From: Cognatundibacterium griseum
Lineage (GTDB): Bacteria; Pseudomonadota; Gammaproteobacteria; Burkholderiales; Burkholderiaceae_D
DNA: 64,000 bases
Assembly: GCF_014284195.1 (NCBI RefSeq)
Contig: NZ_JACOGC010000004.1
Span: forward strand, 1 to 64,000
Direction: 5' to 3'
Shown here: piece after piece, positions 54,327 to 64,000 of the stretch
Position numbering within the stretch: the first letter of the stretch is position 1
How the letters are laid out: each line of letters opens with the position of its first letter
Made by a program: the position numbers and the translations under genes
Notes under the pieces: generated by a model
The model's database searches: none
The model's input: only the letters and a program-made list of their open reading frames with translations
What the model was told of the DNA's origin: nothing

Positions 54327-54995
54327 ATGCACCTGATTGATCTCAAAGCCTTTCTGTCCGAGCTGTCGGACAACAATAACCGCGCCTGGTTTGTCATGAA
54401 CAAACCGCGTTACGATATTTTGCGGGCAGAGTTTCTGCAGTTGGTCACAGAACTGATTCAGGGGATACAAAAATTCGATCCGGCGGTAACCGGCTGCGAC
54501 CCCAAAAAATCCCTGTTCCGGATTAACCGTGACGTGCGTTTTGCAGCAGACAAATCGCCTTATAAAACGACGTTTTCAGCATCCATTCTTCCCAGTGGCA
54601 GAAAAAAACCCAGTGAAGGCGGGGGACCTGCCTATTATTTCCAGATCGATGCTGAAGGACGTCTGTTTTTCGCCTGTGGCGAATATATGCCGCCATCAGA
54701 CCGCCTGCTCGCTATCCGGCAACATATCTTGCACGACCCGGAGGGTTTCGATCTGGTACTGAAAAACAAAAAACTGCAGCAACAATTCGGCGCACTACAG
54801 GATGAAGGTAAGTTGACACGCCCGCCCAAAGGCTTCGCTGCAGACGCACGGCATATTGAATACATCAAATTGAAAAATTTCATGGTCTGGACCGAATGCG
54901 ATCTCAAGAGCATGGATAGTGAACAGGTCATCGCCACACTGCTCACGGCCTTTAAAAGCGCCTTACCACTGGTTCAGTGGCTACGCACAGCCTGA
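54327..54995 (+). CDS. DUF2461 family protein
   Basis: The 222-residue protein opens LIDLKAFLSELSDNNNRAWF and has SLFRINRDVRFAADKSPYKT, YYFQIDAEGRLFFACGEYMP and a C-terminal ADARHIEYIKLKNFMVW. These are signatures of the DUF2461 (TIGR02453) family. Function is unknown; a cytosolic location is likely as no signal is seen. It starts five bases after the protease stop and is probably cotranscribed. Confidence 0.9.
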   Translation: MHLIDLKAFLSELSDNNNRAWFVMNKPRYDILRAEFLQLVTELIQGIQKFDPAVTGCDPKKSLFRINRDVRFAADKSPYKTTFSASILPSGRKKPSEGGGPAYYFQIDAEGRLFFACGEYMPPSDRLLAIRQHILHDPEGFDLVLKNKKLQQQFGALQDEGKLTRPPKGFAADARHIEYIKLKNFMVWTECDLKSMDSEQVIATLLTAFKSALPLVQWLRTA

Positions 54996-55019
54996 AGAAA
55001 TTTATTGATTCCGGGAGCG

Positions 55020-55781
55020 TTATTGCTCGCTCTCCGGCGCCTGTGTGACGCGAACAAACATAGGCGCAACCAGTAAGCCGATCTCATACAGTAACCACAT
55101 TGGCAAAGCCAGGGAAAACTGGCTCACGATATCCGGCGGAGTGACGATCGCCGCGATCACAAACGCGCCGACAATCACGTAAGGGCGAATCGCTTTCAGT
55201 TTATCCGTCGAAACCAGCCCCATCCGCACCAGAACCACCACCACCACCGGCACCTCAAATGTGACGCCAAATGCAAGGCACATGGACATGATGAAGTCGA
55301 GATAATTCTCGATATCAGGGGCAACGCTGATGGAAGCCGGCGCAAATTCATTAATAAACTTAAACACGCGGCCGAATACCAGGAAATAGCAAAACGCCAC
55401 CCCACCCAGAAACAACAGGGAAGACGATACGACCAAAGGTGCAATCAGGCGCTTTTCGTGTGTGTAGAGTCCTGGCGCGATAAATGCCCACGCCTGATAC
55501 AGTATCCACGGCAGGGACAGCATGAAAGCCAGCAACAGAGTTACTTTCATCGGCACCAGAAACGGGGAAATGACTCCGGTAGCGATCATTTTCGCGCCGG
55601 CAGGCAGGGACGCCAGCATCGGCTGCGCCAGAAAGTCATAAATCGCAGATGGCCCCGGCCATAGCATCAGGACCACACAGGCTGCAGCCAGCCCATATAC
55701 GGCCTTCACCAGACGATCCCGCAATTCAACTAAATGGGAAATGAAGGTTTCCTCAGCACCAGGCTCAGTAGAATCACTCAT
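55020..55781 (-). CDS. tatC: Sec-independent translocase subunit TatC
   Basis: TatC binds twin-arginine signals and forms the receptor with TatB. The 253-residue protein has six hydrophobic helices. The conserved N-terminal region is FISHLVELRDRLVKAVYGLA, and the first periplasmic loop and FRVFKFINEF-like FGRVFKFINEFAP segment are present. Substrates in this window include the Rieske protein and PhoD. Confidence 0.95.
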   Translation of the reverse strand: MSDSTEPGAEETFISHLVELRDRLVKAVYGLAAACVVLMLWPGPSAIYDFLAQPMLASLPAGAKMIATGVISPFLVPMKVTLLLAFMLSLPWILYQAWAFIAPGLYTHEKRLIAPLVVSSSLLFLGGVAFCYFLVFGRVFKFINEFAPASISVAPDIENYLDFIMSMCLAFGVTFEVPVVVVVLVRMGLVSTDKLKAIRPYVIVGAFVIAAIVTPPDIVSQFSLALPMWLLYEIGLLVAPMFVRVTQAPESEQ

Positions 55782-55825
55782 GCGAATACCGCCAGAATAA
55801 AGGTCGCAAAAAACATGCTGATGGA

Positions 55826-56329
55826 TTAGAAAAAACTGGCTGGTGCACGCACCCGCGTGCGATGACGCGCCATGCGTGCAGACCCAGAAACCACATGGCT
55901 GCGCTGACCATGACGGTTTTTATACCAGGAAGGAACTGCTGTTGTCTTCGTCAGTTTTTTACGGCGAAACTCTTTGGCTTTTACCGCCAGCTGTTCTGTC
56001 GCAAAAATAGCCGGGGCTGCATGGTTTTCAAGCGAATCCGAACGGAATTCCTGTCCGACTGTGCGCAGTTCATGTTCTGCCTCTGCCAGCGACGAAGCAA
56101 CAGACTGCTCTACGTTCTGCGCAGCTTCCTGCATGTCTTTCTGGACTTTACGCAGCTCTTCAAGCTCAATCTCTTTGCTGACTTCTGCTTTGACGTCATT
56201 AATATAGCGCTGCGCGCGTCCCAGCAGGGTACCTGCCATACGGGCGACCTTGGGTAACTTTTCCGGACCAATCACGATCAGTGCAACCACACCGATCAGG
56301 GCAAGTTTACTGATTCCGAGATCAATCAT
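55826..56329 (-). CDS. tatB: Sec-independent translocase subunit TatB
   Basis: The 167-residue protein has an N-terminal helix (MIDLGISKLALIGVVALIVI), the conserved Glu/Pro hinge GPEKLPKVARMAGTL, an amphipathic helix (LGRAQRYINDVKAEVSKEIE) and a variable basic tail. It lies between tatA and tatC in the usual order. Confidence 0.94.
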   Translation of the reverse strand: MIDLGISKLALIGVVALIVIGPEKLPKVARMAGTLLGRAQRYINDVKAEVSKEIELEELRKVQKDMQEAAQNVEQSVASSLAEAEHELRTVGQEFRSDSLENHAAPAIFATEQLAVKAKEFRRKKLTKTTAVPSWYKNRHGQRSHVVSGSARMARHRTRVRAPASFF

Positions 56330-56362
56330 GCAGTAACCCGCCGCTGGACATCAAACAGATCA

Positions 56363-56581
56363 TCACTGTTTGCTTTTTTCTCTGGCGTCGACGTCGATCG
56401 TACTTTTGTCGGCAACCTGCTGTGCAGCCGCAGGTTTCTCTTCTTCGCCTTTCATTCCGTCTTTAAAGCCTTTGACAGCCTTACCCAGATCGGAACCGAC
56501 ATTACCCAGTTTTTTAGTGCCGAATACCAGCACGACCACGACCAGCACAATTAACCAATGCCAGATACTCAATGAACCCAT
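56363..56581 (-). CDS. tatA: Sec-independent translocase subunit TatA
   Basis: From the ATG at 56581 (TGCAGGAGTCAAC upstream) the product is 72 residues. It has a single membrane helix ([19 protein letters not shown]), the [19 protein letters not shown] amphipathic helix and an acidic/basic tail. TatA oligomers form the translocation pore. The frame is open seven codons upstream but the ribosome-binding site supports this start. Confidence 0.95.
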   Translation of the reverse strand: MGSLSIWHWLIVLVVVVLVFGTKKLGNVGSDLGKAVKGFKDGMKGEEEKPAAAQQVADKSTIDVDAREKSKQ

Positions 56582-56623
56582 GTTGACTCCTGCAAAGAGC
56601 AATGCTCTTTCTTAAAATTTAAA

Positions 56624-56995
56624 TTAACGTTGTCCGCGCCAAGGCTTCGGGCCGCCGATCACATGCATGTGCAAATGATACACCTCCTGCCCGCCATCCG
56701 GTCCCGTATTGATCAGGGTTTTGTATCCGCCGCTCAACTCTCCGTCGGCATTGGCAACCGGGGCGCAACCATGCTCATCGGCTATCCGCGGCACCAGCGC
56801 CAGCATTTTTCCCAGCAACCCGGCATGTTCTGCCTGTGCAGCTGACAAAGTATCCAGATGTAATTTAGGAATAATCAGCAAATGCACCGGTGCCGCCGGG
56901 TTGATATCTTTAAATACCAGCAGATCCTCATCTTCGTAAACCGTGGTGGCAGGAATTTGCTTAGCCGCAATTTTACAGAAAATACAGTTATTCAC
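56624..56995 (-). CDS. Histidine triad (HIT) nucleotide-binding protein
   Basis: The HINT-type purine phosphoramidate hydrolase is about 123 residues from the GTG at 56995, giving MNNCIFCKIAAKQIP, the family N-terminus with Cys4/Cys7. The triad HLHMH (about 107-111, in VYHLHMHVIGG) is present. A TTG five codons upstream is the other possible start. It lies between tatA and hisE in the standard betaproteobacterial order; its cellular role is unclear. Confidence 0.93.
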   Translation of the reverse strand: MNNCIFCKIAAKQIPATTVYEDEDLLVFKDINPAAPVHLLIIPKLHLDTLSAAQAEHAGLLGKMLALVPRIADEHGCAPVANADGELSGGYKTLINTGPDGGQEVYHLHMHVIGGPKPWRGQR

Positions 56996-57062
56996 TTTGT
57001 ATCCGATCAAGTTAACTGAAAAAATACCTGAAGAAATCGATGACTCTGATGTATCTCAGAAG

Positions 57063-57416
57063 TCAGTTATCCTGACGCGATGCTTTTTCCGCCAGACCGG
57101 AAATACCTTCCCGTCTGGCCAGCTCATCCAGTACCTGTTGTGGGTGTAGATCATACTGTGCCAGCATGACAAGCGAGTGAAACCACAGGTCGGCGCACTC
57201 GTACAATACTTTTTCCGTATTGCCGGAAACCCGTGCATCTTTGGCTGCCATCACGGTTTCAGTCGCTTCTTCGCCAATTTTTTTCAGGATGGCATCGTCG
57301 CCTTTGGCGAACAGGCGCGCGACATAGGATTGCTCGGGATTGCCGCCATTGGCCGGCTTGCGGCTCTCAATGATCTGCGCAAGATGTTCCAGAATCTGGA
57401 GCTGCTGTGTACTCAT
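57063..57416 (-). CDS. hisE: Phosphoribosyl-ATP pyrophosphatase
   Basis: HisE removes pyrophosphate from phosphoribosyl-ATP, the second histidine step. The 117-residue protein shows [31 protein letters not shown] and [20 protein letters not shown]. It is separate from HisI, as is usual in this class, and overlaps it by four bases. It is the last his gene of the operon. Confidence 0.95.
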   Translation of the reverse strand: MSTQQLQILEHLAQIIESRKPANGGNPEQSYVARLFAKGDDAILKKIGEEATETVMAAKDARVSGNTEKVLYECADLWFHSLVMLAQYDLHPQQVLDELARREGISGLAEKASRQDN

Positions 57417-57814
57417 TTATAGATACTTTCCGGATCTTTCAGGACGGGATCGACAGCCAGCCAGTCACCATCATTCAGACCGCCTTCGAATTTCTGAAAA
57501 AAGCAGGAATGGCGTCCGGTATGACAGGCAATGCCATCAGCCTGCTCAACCTTCAGCAAAATCACGTCTTCGTCACAATCCAGACGAATATCCCTGACCT
57601 TCTGCACATGGCCCGATTCTTCACCCTTATGCCACAATTTTTTACGGGAACGGCTCCAGTACACCGCCTCCCCCAATTCTACCGTGCGGGATAAAGCCTC
57701 GCGATTCATCCATGCAAACATCAGCACATCATTGCTGCCGGCTTCCTGGGCAATCACGGGCACCAGCCCCTGGTCGTCCCACTTGATCTTGTTAAGCCAT
57801 TTTGCAGCGCTCAT
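57413..57814 (-). CDS. hisI: Phosphoribosyl-AMP cyclohydrolase
   Basis: HisI opens the purine ring of phosphoribosyl-AMP, using zinc. The 133 residues include [40 protein letters not shown] and the cysteine/aspartate ligands in [13 protein letters not shown] and [13 protein letters not shown]. It overlaps hisF and hisE by four bases each. Confidence 0.96.
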   Translation of the reverse strand: MSAAKWLNKIKWDDQGLVPVIAQEAGSNDVLMFAWMNREALSRTVELGEAVYWSRSRKKLWHKGEESGHVQKVRDIRLDCDEDVILLKVEQADGIACHTGRHSCFFQKFEGGLNDGDWLAVDPVLKDPESIYK

Positions 57815-58575
57815 GTCAGCCTCACCGGAATATTCTGCGCAGCCATGAAGCGCTTTGCCTCACCGACAGTATGATGCCCGTAATGGAAAATACTGGCCGC
57901 CAGTACAGCGTCAGCGCCGCCGGTCCGGATTCCGTCGGCAAGATCCTGCAAACCGCCGACACCGCCCGATGCAATCACCGGCACCGGCACTGCATCAGAA
58001 ACTGCACGGGTCAGCCCCAGATCGAAACCGGAACGGGTTCCGTCTTTATCCATGCTGGTAAGCAGTATCTCGCCAGCGCCAAGCTGCGCCATTTTCTGCG
58101 CCCACTCGACCGCATCGAGTCCGGTGGCATTCCGGCCACCGTGCGTGAACACCTCCCATTTTCCCGGCGCCACCTGCTTCGCATCGATCGCAACCACAAT
58201 GCATTGCGAACCGTATTTGTGCGCGGCATCTGCCACCAGCTGCGGATTGGTGACCGCGGAAGTATTAATGCCGACCTTGTCGGCACCGGCATTGAGCAGA
58301 CGGCGCACATCTGCCACCGTGCGCACTCCGCCACCGACTGTCAGCGGAATGAATACCTGGGATGCGACAGCTTCGATAATCGGCAAAATCAAATCACGGC
58401 CATCGGAAGAAGCCGTAATATCGAGAAAGGTGATTTCGTCCGCGCCCTGCTCATCATAACGGTGCGCAATCTCCACCGGATCACCGGCATCGCGCAGCTC
58501 CTGGAAATTAATTCCTTTGACAACGCGCCCCGCCGTCACATCCAGACAGGGAATAATACGTTTAGCTAATGTCAT
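57811..58575 (-). CDS. hisF: Imidazole glycerol phosphate synthase, cyclase subunit
   Basis: HisF is the TIM-barrel partner of HisH and makes IGP and AICAR. The 254-residue protein has [15 protein letters not shown] with catalytic Asp12, [47 protein letters not shown] with the second aspartate, and [13 protein letters not shown]. Four-base overlaps on both sides indicate translational coupling. Confidence 0.97.
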   Translation of the reverse strand: MTLAKRIIPCLDVTAGRVVKGINFQELRDAGDPVEIAHRYDEQGADEITFLDITASSDGRDLILPIIEAVASQVFIPLTVGGGVRTVADVRRLLNAGADKVGINTSAVTNPQLVADAAHKYGSQCIVVAIDAKQVAPGKWEVFTHGGRNATGLDAVEWAQKMAQLGAGEILLTSMDKDGTRSGFDLGLTRAVSDAVPVPVIASGGVGGLQDLADGIRTGGADAVLAASIFHYGHHTVGEAKRFMAAQNIPVRLT

Positions 58576-59366
58576 TCCGCATCTTCTTCATCTTCAACCA
58601 GATCGCCGCTGAGCTCATCTGCACGTTCCTGTGCTGTCAGCAAATCCAGCGTTCCTTCATAGATAGAGCGGCCGCAAATCACGCCGTCAATTCCCTCATC
58701 CTGAACTGCGCACAAAGCTTCCACATCTGACAAATCATGCACGCCGCCGGATGCAATAACAGGAATGGATACTGCCTGCGCCAGCCGGATGGTGGCCTCG
58801 ATATTCACGCCGCCCATCATGCCGTCGCGGCCGATGTCGGTATAAATAATGGCTTCCACGCCATAGTCTTCAAATTTCTGGGCCAGATCGATCACCTCAT
58901 GACCGGATAATTTACTCCAGCCATCGGTCGCCACTTTGCCATCCTTGGCGTCGATGCCGACAATAATCTGACCTGGAAAAGCGCTGCAGGCATCCGCCAG
59001 AAATCCCGGATTTTTCACAGCAGCAGTCCCGATGATGATGTACGACAAGCCATCGTCCAGATAACGCTCAATGGTATCGAGATCGCGGATGCCGCCGCCG
59101 AGCTGCACGGGAATCTCTTCGGTATCGGTTTCTTCTGCGTAATCGCGCACAGCCTGAATGATTGCCTTGACTGCCGCCTCATTTTTCGGCTTGCCAGCAA
59201 ACGCGCCATTCAGATCAACCAGATGCAGGCGGCGGGCGCCCTGTTTCAGCCAGTGCCGGGCCATTTCAGCAGGGTCTTCGGAAAACACGGTGGCCTGGTC
59301 CATATCGCCTTGTTTCAGGCGCACGCAGTGACCATCTTTCAGGTCGATAGCAGGAATGAGCAACAT
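58572..59366 (-). CDS. hisA: ProFAR isomerase
   Basis: HisA performs the Amadori rearrangement in histidine synthesis. The 264-residue TIM barrel starts [20 protein letters not shown] with Asp8, and has [55 protein letters not shown] with the second aspartate, and [14 protein letters not shown]. The C-terminus has an acidic extension ([14 protein letters not shown]), making it somewhat longer than usual. Confidence 0.96.
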   Translation of the reverse strand: MLLIPAIDLKDGHCVRLKQGDMDQATVFSEDPAEMARHWLKQGARRLHLVDLNGAFAGKPKNEAAVKAIIQAVRDYAEETDTEEIPVQLGGGIRDLDTIERYLDDGLSYIIIGTAAVKNPGFLADACSAFPGQIIVGIDAKDGKVATDGWSKLSGHEVIDLAQKFEDYGVEAIIYTDIGRDGMMGGVNIEATIRLAQAVSIPVIASGGVHDLSDVEALCAVQDEGIDGVICGRSIYEGTLDLLTAQERADELSGDLVEDEEDAE

Positions 59367-59436
59367 GATGGTAAAAAGTAGATGTCTGAAAGACAGTAAA
59401 AAATCGGTTTAAAGTGATTTGGATAACAGAGTGCGG

Positions 59437-60075
59437 TCAGGGATTCCAGTGTACAAAATTCTTATACAGTTGCAAGCCTGCTGCCGCACTCTTTTCCGGA
59501 TGGAACTGGGTCGCAAAAATATTATCACGCGCCACGGCACAGGCAAACCAATCACCATAATCGGTCATACCCACCGTGTGCTGCGGATTTTCCGGCTGCG
59601 CGTAATAACTGTGCACAAAATAAAAATAGGCAGCATCCGGTATGTCTTGCCACAACACATGCGGCCGTGACTGCTGCACCCGGTTCCAGCCCATTTGCGG
59701 TACCTTGAAGCGGGAACCATCGGCCTGCAGGCGTCCGTCAAGCGCAAAGCGCACCACCTTGCCGGGCAATAAACCCAGACCTGGCGTGTCGCCCTCTTCA
59801 CTCACGTCGAACAACATCTGCTCACCGACACAGACACCGAACAGCGGCTTGCTGCGGCTGGCTTCCAGCACTGCATCCTGCACACCGGAATCGCGCAGGC
59901 TCTGCATGCAATCTGGCATGGCGCCCTGTCCGGGCAGCACAATACGGTCGGCACTGCGGATATCTGCCACCGTGCCTGAAATCAGGACTTCGGCTTCAGG
60001 CGCCACTGCCCGCAGCGCTTGCGCCACTGAGCGCAAGTTACCCATACCATAATCAACAACAACAATTTTATTCAT
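59437..60075 (-). CDS. hisH: Imidazole glycerol phosphate synthase, glutaminase subunit
   Basis: HisH supplies ammonia to HisF. The 212-residue class I amidotransferase starts [20 protein letters not shown], has the P-loop-like [10 protein letters not shown], nucleophile Cys82 in [12 protein letters not shown] (most homologues read CLGMQ here) and the His/Glu pair in [11 protein letters not shown]. It is 70 bases upstream of hisA. Confidence 0.96.
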   Translation of the reverse strand: MNKIVVVDYGMGNLRSVAQALRAVAPEAEVLISGTVADIRSADRIVLPGQGAMPDCMQSLRDSGVQDAVLEASRSKPLFGVCVGEQMLFDVSEEGDTPGLGLLPGKVVRFALDGRLQADGSRFKVPQMGWNRVQQSRPHVLWQDIPDAAYFYFVHSYYAQPENPQHTVGMTDYGDWFACAVARDNIFATQFHPEKSAAAGLQLYKNFVHWNP

Positions 60076-60120
60076 AATGACTGACCAGTTTGAACTGCCC
60101 TATCTGACTGGTATCGGTAA

Positions 60121-60723
60121 TCAGAGACAACCTTTGGTGGAAGGAATGGTTCCTGCAGCGCGCGGGTCAAGTTCAACAGCCATGCGCAAAGCGCGGCCAA
60201 ATGCCTTGAAAACCGTTTCGCACTGATGATGGGAGTTATCGCCTTTCAGATTATCAATATGCAGCGTGACCAGCGCATGATTGACAAAACCCTGGAAAAA
60301 TTCCCTGGCCAGATCGACATCAAAATTACCGATCATGGCGCGAGTAAACGGAATGTGGTAACTGAGTCCCGGACGACCGGAGAAATCCACGACAACCCGC
60401 GATAAGGCCTCATCCAGCGGCACATACGCATGGCCATAACGACGGATGCCTTTCTTGTCGCCAATTGCCTGCGCAAATGCCTGTCCCAGCGTGATCCCCA
60501 CATCTTCAACCGTATGGTGAGCGTCGATATGCAGGTCGCCATGGGCCTCAATATCCAGATCAATCAGGCCATGACGCGCGATCTGATCCAGCATGTGGTC
60601 CAGAAAAGGCACGCCTGTATTGAGTTTTTGTTGACCGCTGCCATCGAGATTGATGGCGACGCGGATTTGCGTTTCATTGGTATTGCGGGTTACCGCCGCA
60701 ATGCGTTCAGTTGGCTTATTCAT
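60121..60723 (-). CDS. hisB: Imidazoleglycerol-phosphate dehydratase
   Basis: The 200-residue monofunctional dehydratase starts [20 protein letters not shown]; its ATG overlaps the hisC stop (ATGA). Metal-binding motifs are [31 protein letters not shown] (HHTVED at 69-74) and [20 protein letters not shown]. No phosphatase domain is fused. The frame is open 26 codons upstream inside hisC. Confidence 0.96.
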   Translation of the reverse strand: MNKPTERIAAVTRNTNETQIRVAINLDGSGQQKLNTGVPFLDHMLDQIARHGLIDLDIEAHGDLHIDAHHTVEDVGITLGQAFAQAIGDKKGIRRYGHAYVPLDEALSRVVVDFSGRPGLSYHIPFTRAMIGNFDVDLAREFFQGFVNHALVTLHIDNLKGDNSHHQCETVFKAFGRALRMAVELDPRAAGTIPSTKGCL

Positions 60724-61805
60724 GGTGATGACAAAGATGCCGCAAAAGCAGCAAGAAAAAGAGCATTTTCTTCCGGAGTGCTGACCGTGATACGCAGGCA
60801 ATTCTCCAGCAGGTTATGCATTTTACCTACATTTTTGACTAAAATTTTTTGTTCAACTAATTTTGCAAAGACTTGTTCGGCATTCGCAACACGAATCAGC
60901 AGGAAATTTGCTGCTGATGGATAAACTTGTACGCCGGGCAAGCTATCGAGCTGATGACTGAGCCAGCTACGCTGCTCGCGCAGCATGGCGGCCTGCTGCT
61001 CCAGTACATCCACATGCTGCAGCATGAATTCTGCCGCCGCCTGACTCAGTACATTGATATTGTATGGCGGCCGCACTTTTTCAAATTCCTGCATCAGCGC
61101 ATGACTGCCGGACATGTATCCCAGACGTATTCCGGCCAGTCCCAGCTTGGATACGGTACGCATCACCACCAGCTGATCAAATTCAGGCAGCCGGGACATC
61201 AAGCTGGCCTGCGCAAACGGCTGATAAGCCTCGTCCACCACGACGATCCCACGATCCCCGACCGCGCGCAAAATCTGCAGCATCGCATCAGCATCATACA
61301 GATTGCCAGTCGGATTATTGGGGTAAGCAAGGTACGTGATGGCGGGGTGATGTTCCGCTATCGCCGCCAGCATAGCAGGCAAATCGAGCGTGAAATCCGC
61401 CAGCAGCGGAACACCGACAAACTCCATGCCTGCCAATTTTGCCGACAGCGCATACATGACAAATCCCGGCACGGGTGCCAGCACTTTGGCGCCAGGACGG
61501 GCACAAGCCACCGACATCATGGAGATCAGTTCATCGGACCCGTTACCCAGCACAATGTCATACCCGGCGGGCACGCCGAAGCGCGTGGCAATCAATTGTT
61601 TCAGATGGGTATAGGACGGCACCGGATAACGGTTCATCGCAACCCGCGCCAGATGCTGCGCCAGCTCCTGCTGCAATGTCTCAGGTAAAGGATAGGGATT
61701 TTCCATCGCATCAAGCTTCAGGAAACCACTGGCATCCGGGACATGGTAACTCGCGAGACCGGCGATTTCCGGACGGATTACCTGGGTCAAGGTCGAAATA
61801 CTCAC
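60720..61805 (-). CDS. hisC: Histidinol-phosphate aminotransferase
   Basis: HisC is a PLP enzyme converting imidazole-acetol phosphate to histidinol phosphate. I chose the GTG at 61805, with GGAGTGCGACA upstream, giving 361 residues; a GTG at 61871 is the longer alternative. Motifs are [61 protein letters not shown] and the PLP lysine in [18 protein letters not shown]. It overlaps hisB. A methyltransferase gene separates it from hisD. Confidence 0.96.
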   Translation of the reverse strand: MSISTLTQVIRPEIAGLASYHVPDASGFLKLDAMENPYPLPETLQQELAQHLARVAMNRYPVPSYTHLKQLIATRFGVPAGYDIVLGNGSDELISMMSVACARPGAKVLAPVPGFVMYALSAKLAGMEFVGVPLLADFTLDLPAMLAAIAEHHPAITYLAYPNNPTGNLYDADAMLQILRAVGDRGIVVVDEAYQPFAQASLMSRLPEFDQLVVMRTVSKLGLAGIRLGYMSGSHALMQEFEKVRPPYNINVLSQAAAEFMLQHVDVLEQQAAMLREQRSWLSHQLDSLPGVQVYPSAANFLLIRVANAEQVFAKLVEQKILVKNVGKMHNLLENCLRITVSTPEENALFLAAFAASLSSP

Positions 61806-61895
61806 TGTCGCACTCCATGCGGTATGGCTGTTCAAAACAGCCTGCTCGTTAGCTGATGCGTATCGGAACACATCAGGATACAGTTGCTGACTGGC

Positions 61896-62678
61896 TCAGA
61901 CGCAGGCTGCCAGCGCCTGTACGGGTTGTTCTGCGAGACGTTTTTGTATCATCGCGCAGTAATCGGGATTCAGTTCAAAACCAACATAATCGCGACCACA
62001 ACGCTTTGCGGCGACAGCCGTCGTGCCACTGCCCATAAACGGGTCAAGCACCACACCGCCAGGCGGGCAGGATGCCTTGATCATGCGCTCAATGATTTCC
62101 AGCGGTTTCTGGGTAGGATGCGGTTCGCGTTCAGCGTGCTCCCGGTGCAGACGCGACACGCTCCATACATCCTTGGGATTAAAGCCGAGCTCCAGCCACT
62201 TTGCGCCTTCAAAAATCTTGCGGCTACGGGCCTTCTTCGTCGCCGCATCGTAGGGAATGCGAATCGCGTCAAGATCAAAGTAGTAATCGCGGGCTTTCAC
62301 AAAAAAACCGATCGTGTCATGCACCGAGGAATACTTGCGCACACTGCCTCCCATGGAAGGCACCCTCCGGTCCCAGATAATTTCATTCATCATGCTCATG
62401 CGCTGCTTGAGCATCACAAACACTTCCGGGGAATAGCGCCAGGTCAAAAAAATATACAGGCTGCCGTTCGGTTTCAGCTTCGGCAAGGCCAGATCAACCC
62501 ATTGCGTCATCCAGTCCAGATAAGCGGCAGCATCCAGTTTATCGGAATCATTCCCGTAATCCTTGCCGAGTCCATAAGGCGGGTCGGCCAGCAATAAATC
62601 GATACTGCAGTCCGGCAAGCGTGTCAGCCCTTGCAGCGCATCTTCGCAAAAAACCTGATTCCGCCAGCTGTCTGCCAT
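61896..62678 (-). CDS. Orphan site-specific DNA methyltransferase (beta class, probable N6-adenine)
   Basis: The 260-residue enzyme has catalytic motif IV ADPPYGLGKDYGND (DPPY at 32-35) before the SAM motif I LDPFMGSGTTAVAAKRCGR (FMGSGTT at 214-220), the beta-class order. HPTQKPLEIIERMI at 187-200 is typical of the N6-Ade/N4-Cyt family; DPPY favours adenine. No restriction endonuclease lies nearby, so it is an orphan. It sits between hisC and hisD, in the same direction, 18 bases after hisD. Target sequence unknown; CcrM-like or YhdJ-like roles are only possibilities. Confidence 0.9.
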   Translation of the reverse strand: MADSWRNQVFCEDALQGLTRLPDCSIDLLLADPPYGLGKDYGNDSDKLDAAAYLDWMTQWVDLALPKLKPNGSLYIFLTWRYSPEVFVMLKQRMSMMNEIIWDRRVPSMGGSVRKYSSVHDTIGFFVKARDYYFDLDAIRIPYDAATKKARSRKIFEGAKWLELGFNPKDVWSVSRLHREHAEREPHPTQKPLEIIERMIKASCPPGGVVLDPFMGSGTTAVAAKRCGRDYVGFELNPDYCAMIQKRLAEQPVQALAACV

Positions 62679-62696
62679 GTTATCTGGATCCCGGAA

Positions 62697-64000
62697 TCAT
62701 GACTTCAGCCGCAGTTCAGCACTACGGGCATGCGCCTGCAAGCCCTCGCCATACGCCAGTTCGGCAGCAACACGCCCTAAGGTCTGGGCCCCCTGCTCGC
62801 TGACAAAAATCATGGATGAACGCTTCTGAAAATCATACACCCCGAGAGGTGAAGAAAAGCGGGCAGTGCGCGAAGTGGGTAACACGTGATTCGGACCAGC
62901 GCAGTAATCACCGAGCGCTTCCGAAGAAAACCGGCCAAGGAACATCGCTCCAGCATGGCGAATCTGATCCGCCCATTGCTGTGGATTACCGGCGGAAATC
63001 TCCAGATGCTCAGCCGCGATACTGTTTGCGATCTCACAGGCCTGCTGCATATCGCGCACCTTGATCAGCGCACCGCGGTTGGCGAGCGATGTCCGGATCA
63101 CTTCCTGACGCGGCATCTCCGGCAACAACCGGCGAATGCTGTCCTCTACCGCATTGAGATACGCTTCATCGGGGCAGAGCAAAATAGACTGCGCCAGCTC
63201 ATCGTGCTCTGCCTGTGAAAATAAATCCATCGCCACCCAGTCCGGATCGGTAGTGCCGTCACAGAGAACAAGAATTTCTGATGGCCCGGCAATCATATCG
63301 ATGCCGACCGTGCCGAACACCCGGCGCTTGGCAGCAGCCACGTAGGCATTACCCGGACCGACAATTTTATCCACCTGCGGAATCGTCGCTGTGCCATATG
63401 CCAGCGCACCCACCGCCTGCGCCCCGCCAATCGTAAATACCCGGTCAACACCGGCAATCGCCGCAGCCGCCAGCACCAGCGGATTTTTCACGCCGTCCGG
63501 GGTCGGTACGACCATGATGATTTCCTGCACGCCAGCGACTTTGGCTGGAATGGCATTCATCAATACCGAGGAAGGATAGGCGGCTTTCCCGCCGGGCACA
63601 TAAATACCCACGCGATCGAGCGGCGTGACTTTCTGTCCCAGCACCGTGCCATCAGGCTCGCAATAACTGAAGCCTGCTGAACCGCATTCCGCCTTTTGCC
63701 GTTCATGATAGGCACGTACTCGCTGCGCGGCCGTTTCCAGGGCGCTGCGACGGGCTGCAGGCAAGGCATCCAGCGCCGCCTGCATTTCTTCGCGCGATAA
63801 TTCAAGTTCGGCAATGCTGCGGGCATTCAGCCGGTCAAAGCGGTTGGTCGCTTCCAGCACAGCCGTGTCCCCGCTGGCTTTGACACTGGCCAGGATCTGC
63901 GCTGCAGCGCGGTCTATCGCTTCATCCTCAGCAGCTTCAAAAGCAAGCAAAGAAGAGAGTCTGCGGGAAAAATCCGCTTCGTCTGAATCCAGTCTGGTAA
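62697..64000 (-). CDS. hisD: Histidinol dehydrogenase (N-terminus beyond window)
   Basis: HisD oxidises histidinol to histidine in two NAD-dependent steps. The window holds the C-terminal ~434 residues; the frame is open to the edge, where it reads [20 protein letters not shown], matching the family upstream of any internal start. Signatures are [53 protein letters not shown] with catalytic Glu/His, and [20 protein letters not shown]. It is the most upstream his gene visible; hisG presumably lies to the right. Confidence 0.96.
   Translation of the reverse strand, partial: TRLDSDEADFSRRLSSLLAFEAAEDEAIDRAAAQILASVKASGDTAVLEATNRFDRLNARSIAELELSREEMQAALDALPAARRSALETAAQRVRAYHERQKAECGSAGFSYCEPDGTVLGQKVTPLDRVGIYVPGGKAAYPSSVLMNAIPAKVAGVQEIIMVVPTPDGVKNPLVLAAAAIAGVDRVFTIGGAQAVGALAYGTATIPQVDKIVGPGNAYVAAAKRRVFGTVGIDMIAGPSEILVLCDGTTDPDWVAMDLFSQAEHDELAQSILLCPDEAYLNAVEDSIRRLLPEMPRQEVIRTSLANRGALIKVRDMQQACEIANSIAAEHLEISAGNPQQWADQIRHAGAMFLGRFSSEALGDYCAGPNHVLPTSRTARFSSPLGVYDFQKRSSMIFVSEQGAQTLGRVAAELAYGEGLQAHARSAELRLKS

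Noticed and set aside
61884..62597. Plus-strand 237-codon ORF opposite the methyltransferase
   Set aside because: The methyltransferase motifs are complete on the minus strand; the antisense product is unremarkable.
1..64000. CRISPR arrays, insertion sequences, prophage, toxin-antitoxin pairs, restriction systems
   Set aside because: No regularly spaced repeats, transposase motifs, phage structural genes or recognisable toxin pairs seen; the only mobile trace is the integrase scar at tRNA-Phe.

Overview
The window is a dense bacterial chromosome segment of moderate GC. It fits a betaproteobacterium of the Burkholderiales, most likely an Oxalobacteraceae-type organism. The call rests on gene content and order: rpe-gph-trpEGDC, hemA-prfA-prmC, and the long cluster hisDCBHAFIE - HIT - tatABC - DegQ - Nif3 - mscL - petABC - sspAB, which is standard in that order. 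The rRNA-promoter-like sequence at the left edge points the same way. Species cannot be fixed from the sequence alone.

Left part (1-13.5 kb): a leftward rRNA-type promoter and boxA-like leader at the edge, enoyl-CoA hydratase, a 50-residue membrane protein, apaG, then rpe-gph and the tryptophan operon. The trp operon is preceded by a short Trp-rich leader peptide. A set of leftward genes follows: a TonB-like protein of unknown role, an M61 peptidase, a DUF3429 membrane protein, a MobA-like nucleotidyltransferase, DsbC and a ubiquinone-type FAD hydroxylase. 13.4-16.2 kb: tRNA-Phe followed by decayed mobile-island material (integrase fragment, a fused ORF, a GNAT remnant) and a lone RfaH-like antiterminator.

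Middle (16.3-47 kb): acyl-CoA synthetase, minCDE, and a three-gene signalling operon (OmpR regulator, LysM-FecR protein, CHASE2 histidine kinase) with a palindrome in front of it. Then hemA-prfA-dsbB-prmC. About 14 kb separates prmC from grxD-ubiX. This segment carries a GNAT, PhoD, a four-gene lipoprotein/LpoB operon, a hydrolase, tex, and a sigma-54-controlled aldehyde dehydrogenase-DUF779 module with its activator.

Right part (44.9-64 kb): an S9 peptidase, tRNA-Thr, sspA/sspB, the cytochrome bc1 genes petABC, mscL, Nif3 divergent from a DegQ/AlgW-like protease, DUF2461, tatABC, HIT and the histidine operon. The his operon contains an orphan DNA methyltransferase between hisC and hisD; hisD runs off the right edge.

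Most of the window is housekeeping. The parts most worth a second look are the trp leader, the CHASE2/FecR signalling operon and its palindrome, the sigma-54 aldehyde dehydrogenase module with an internal terminator, the LpoB-type operon, the methyltransferase in the his operon, and the tRNA-Phe island scar. All function calls come from reading motifs by eye; no database search was run.
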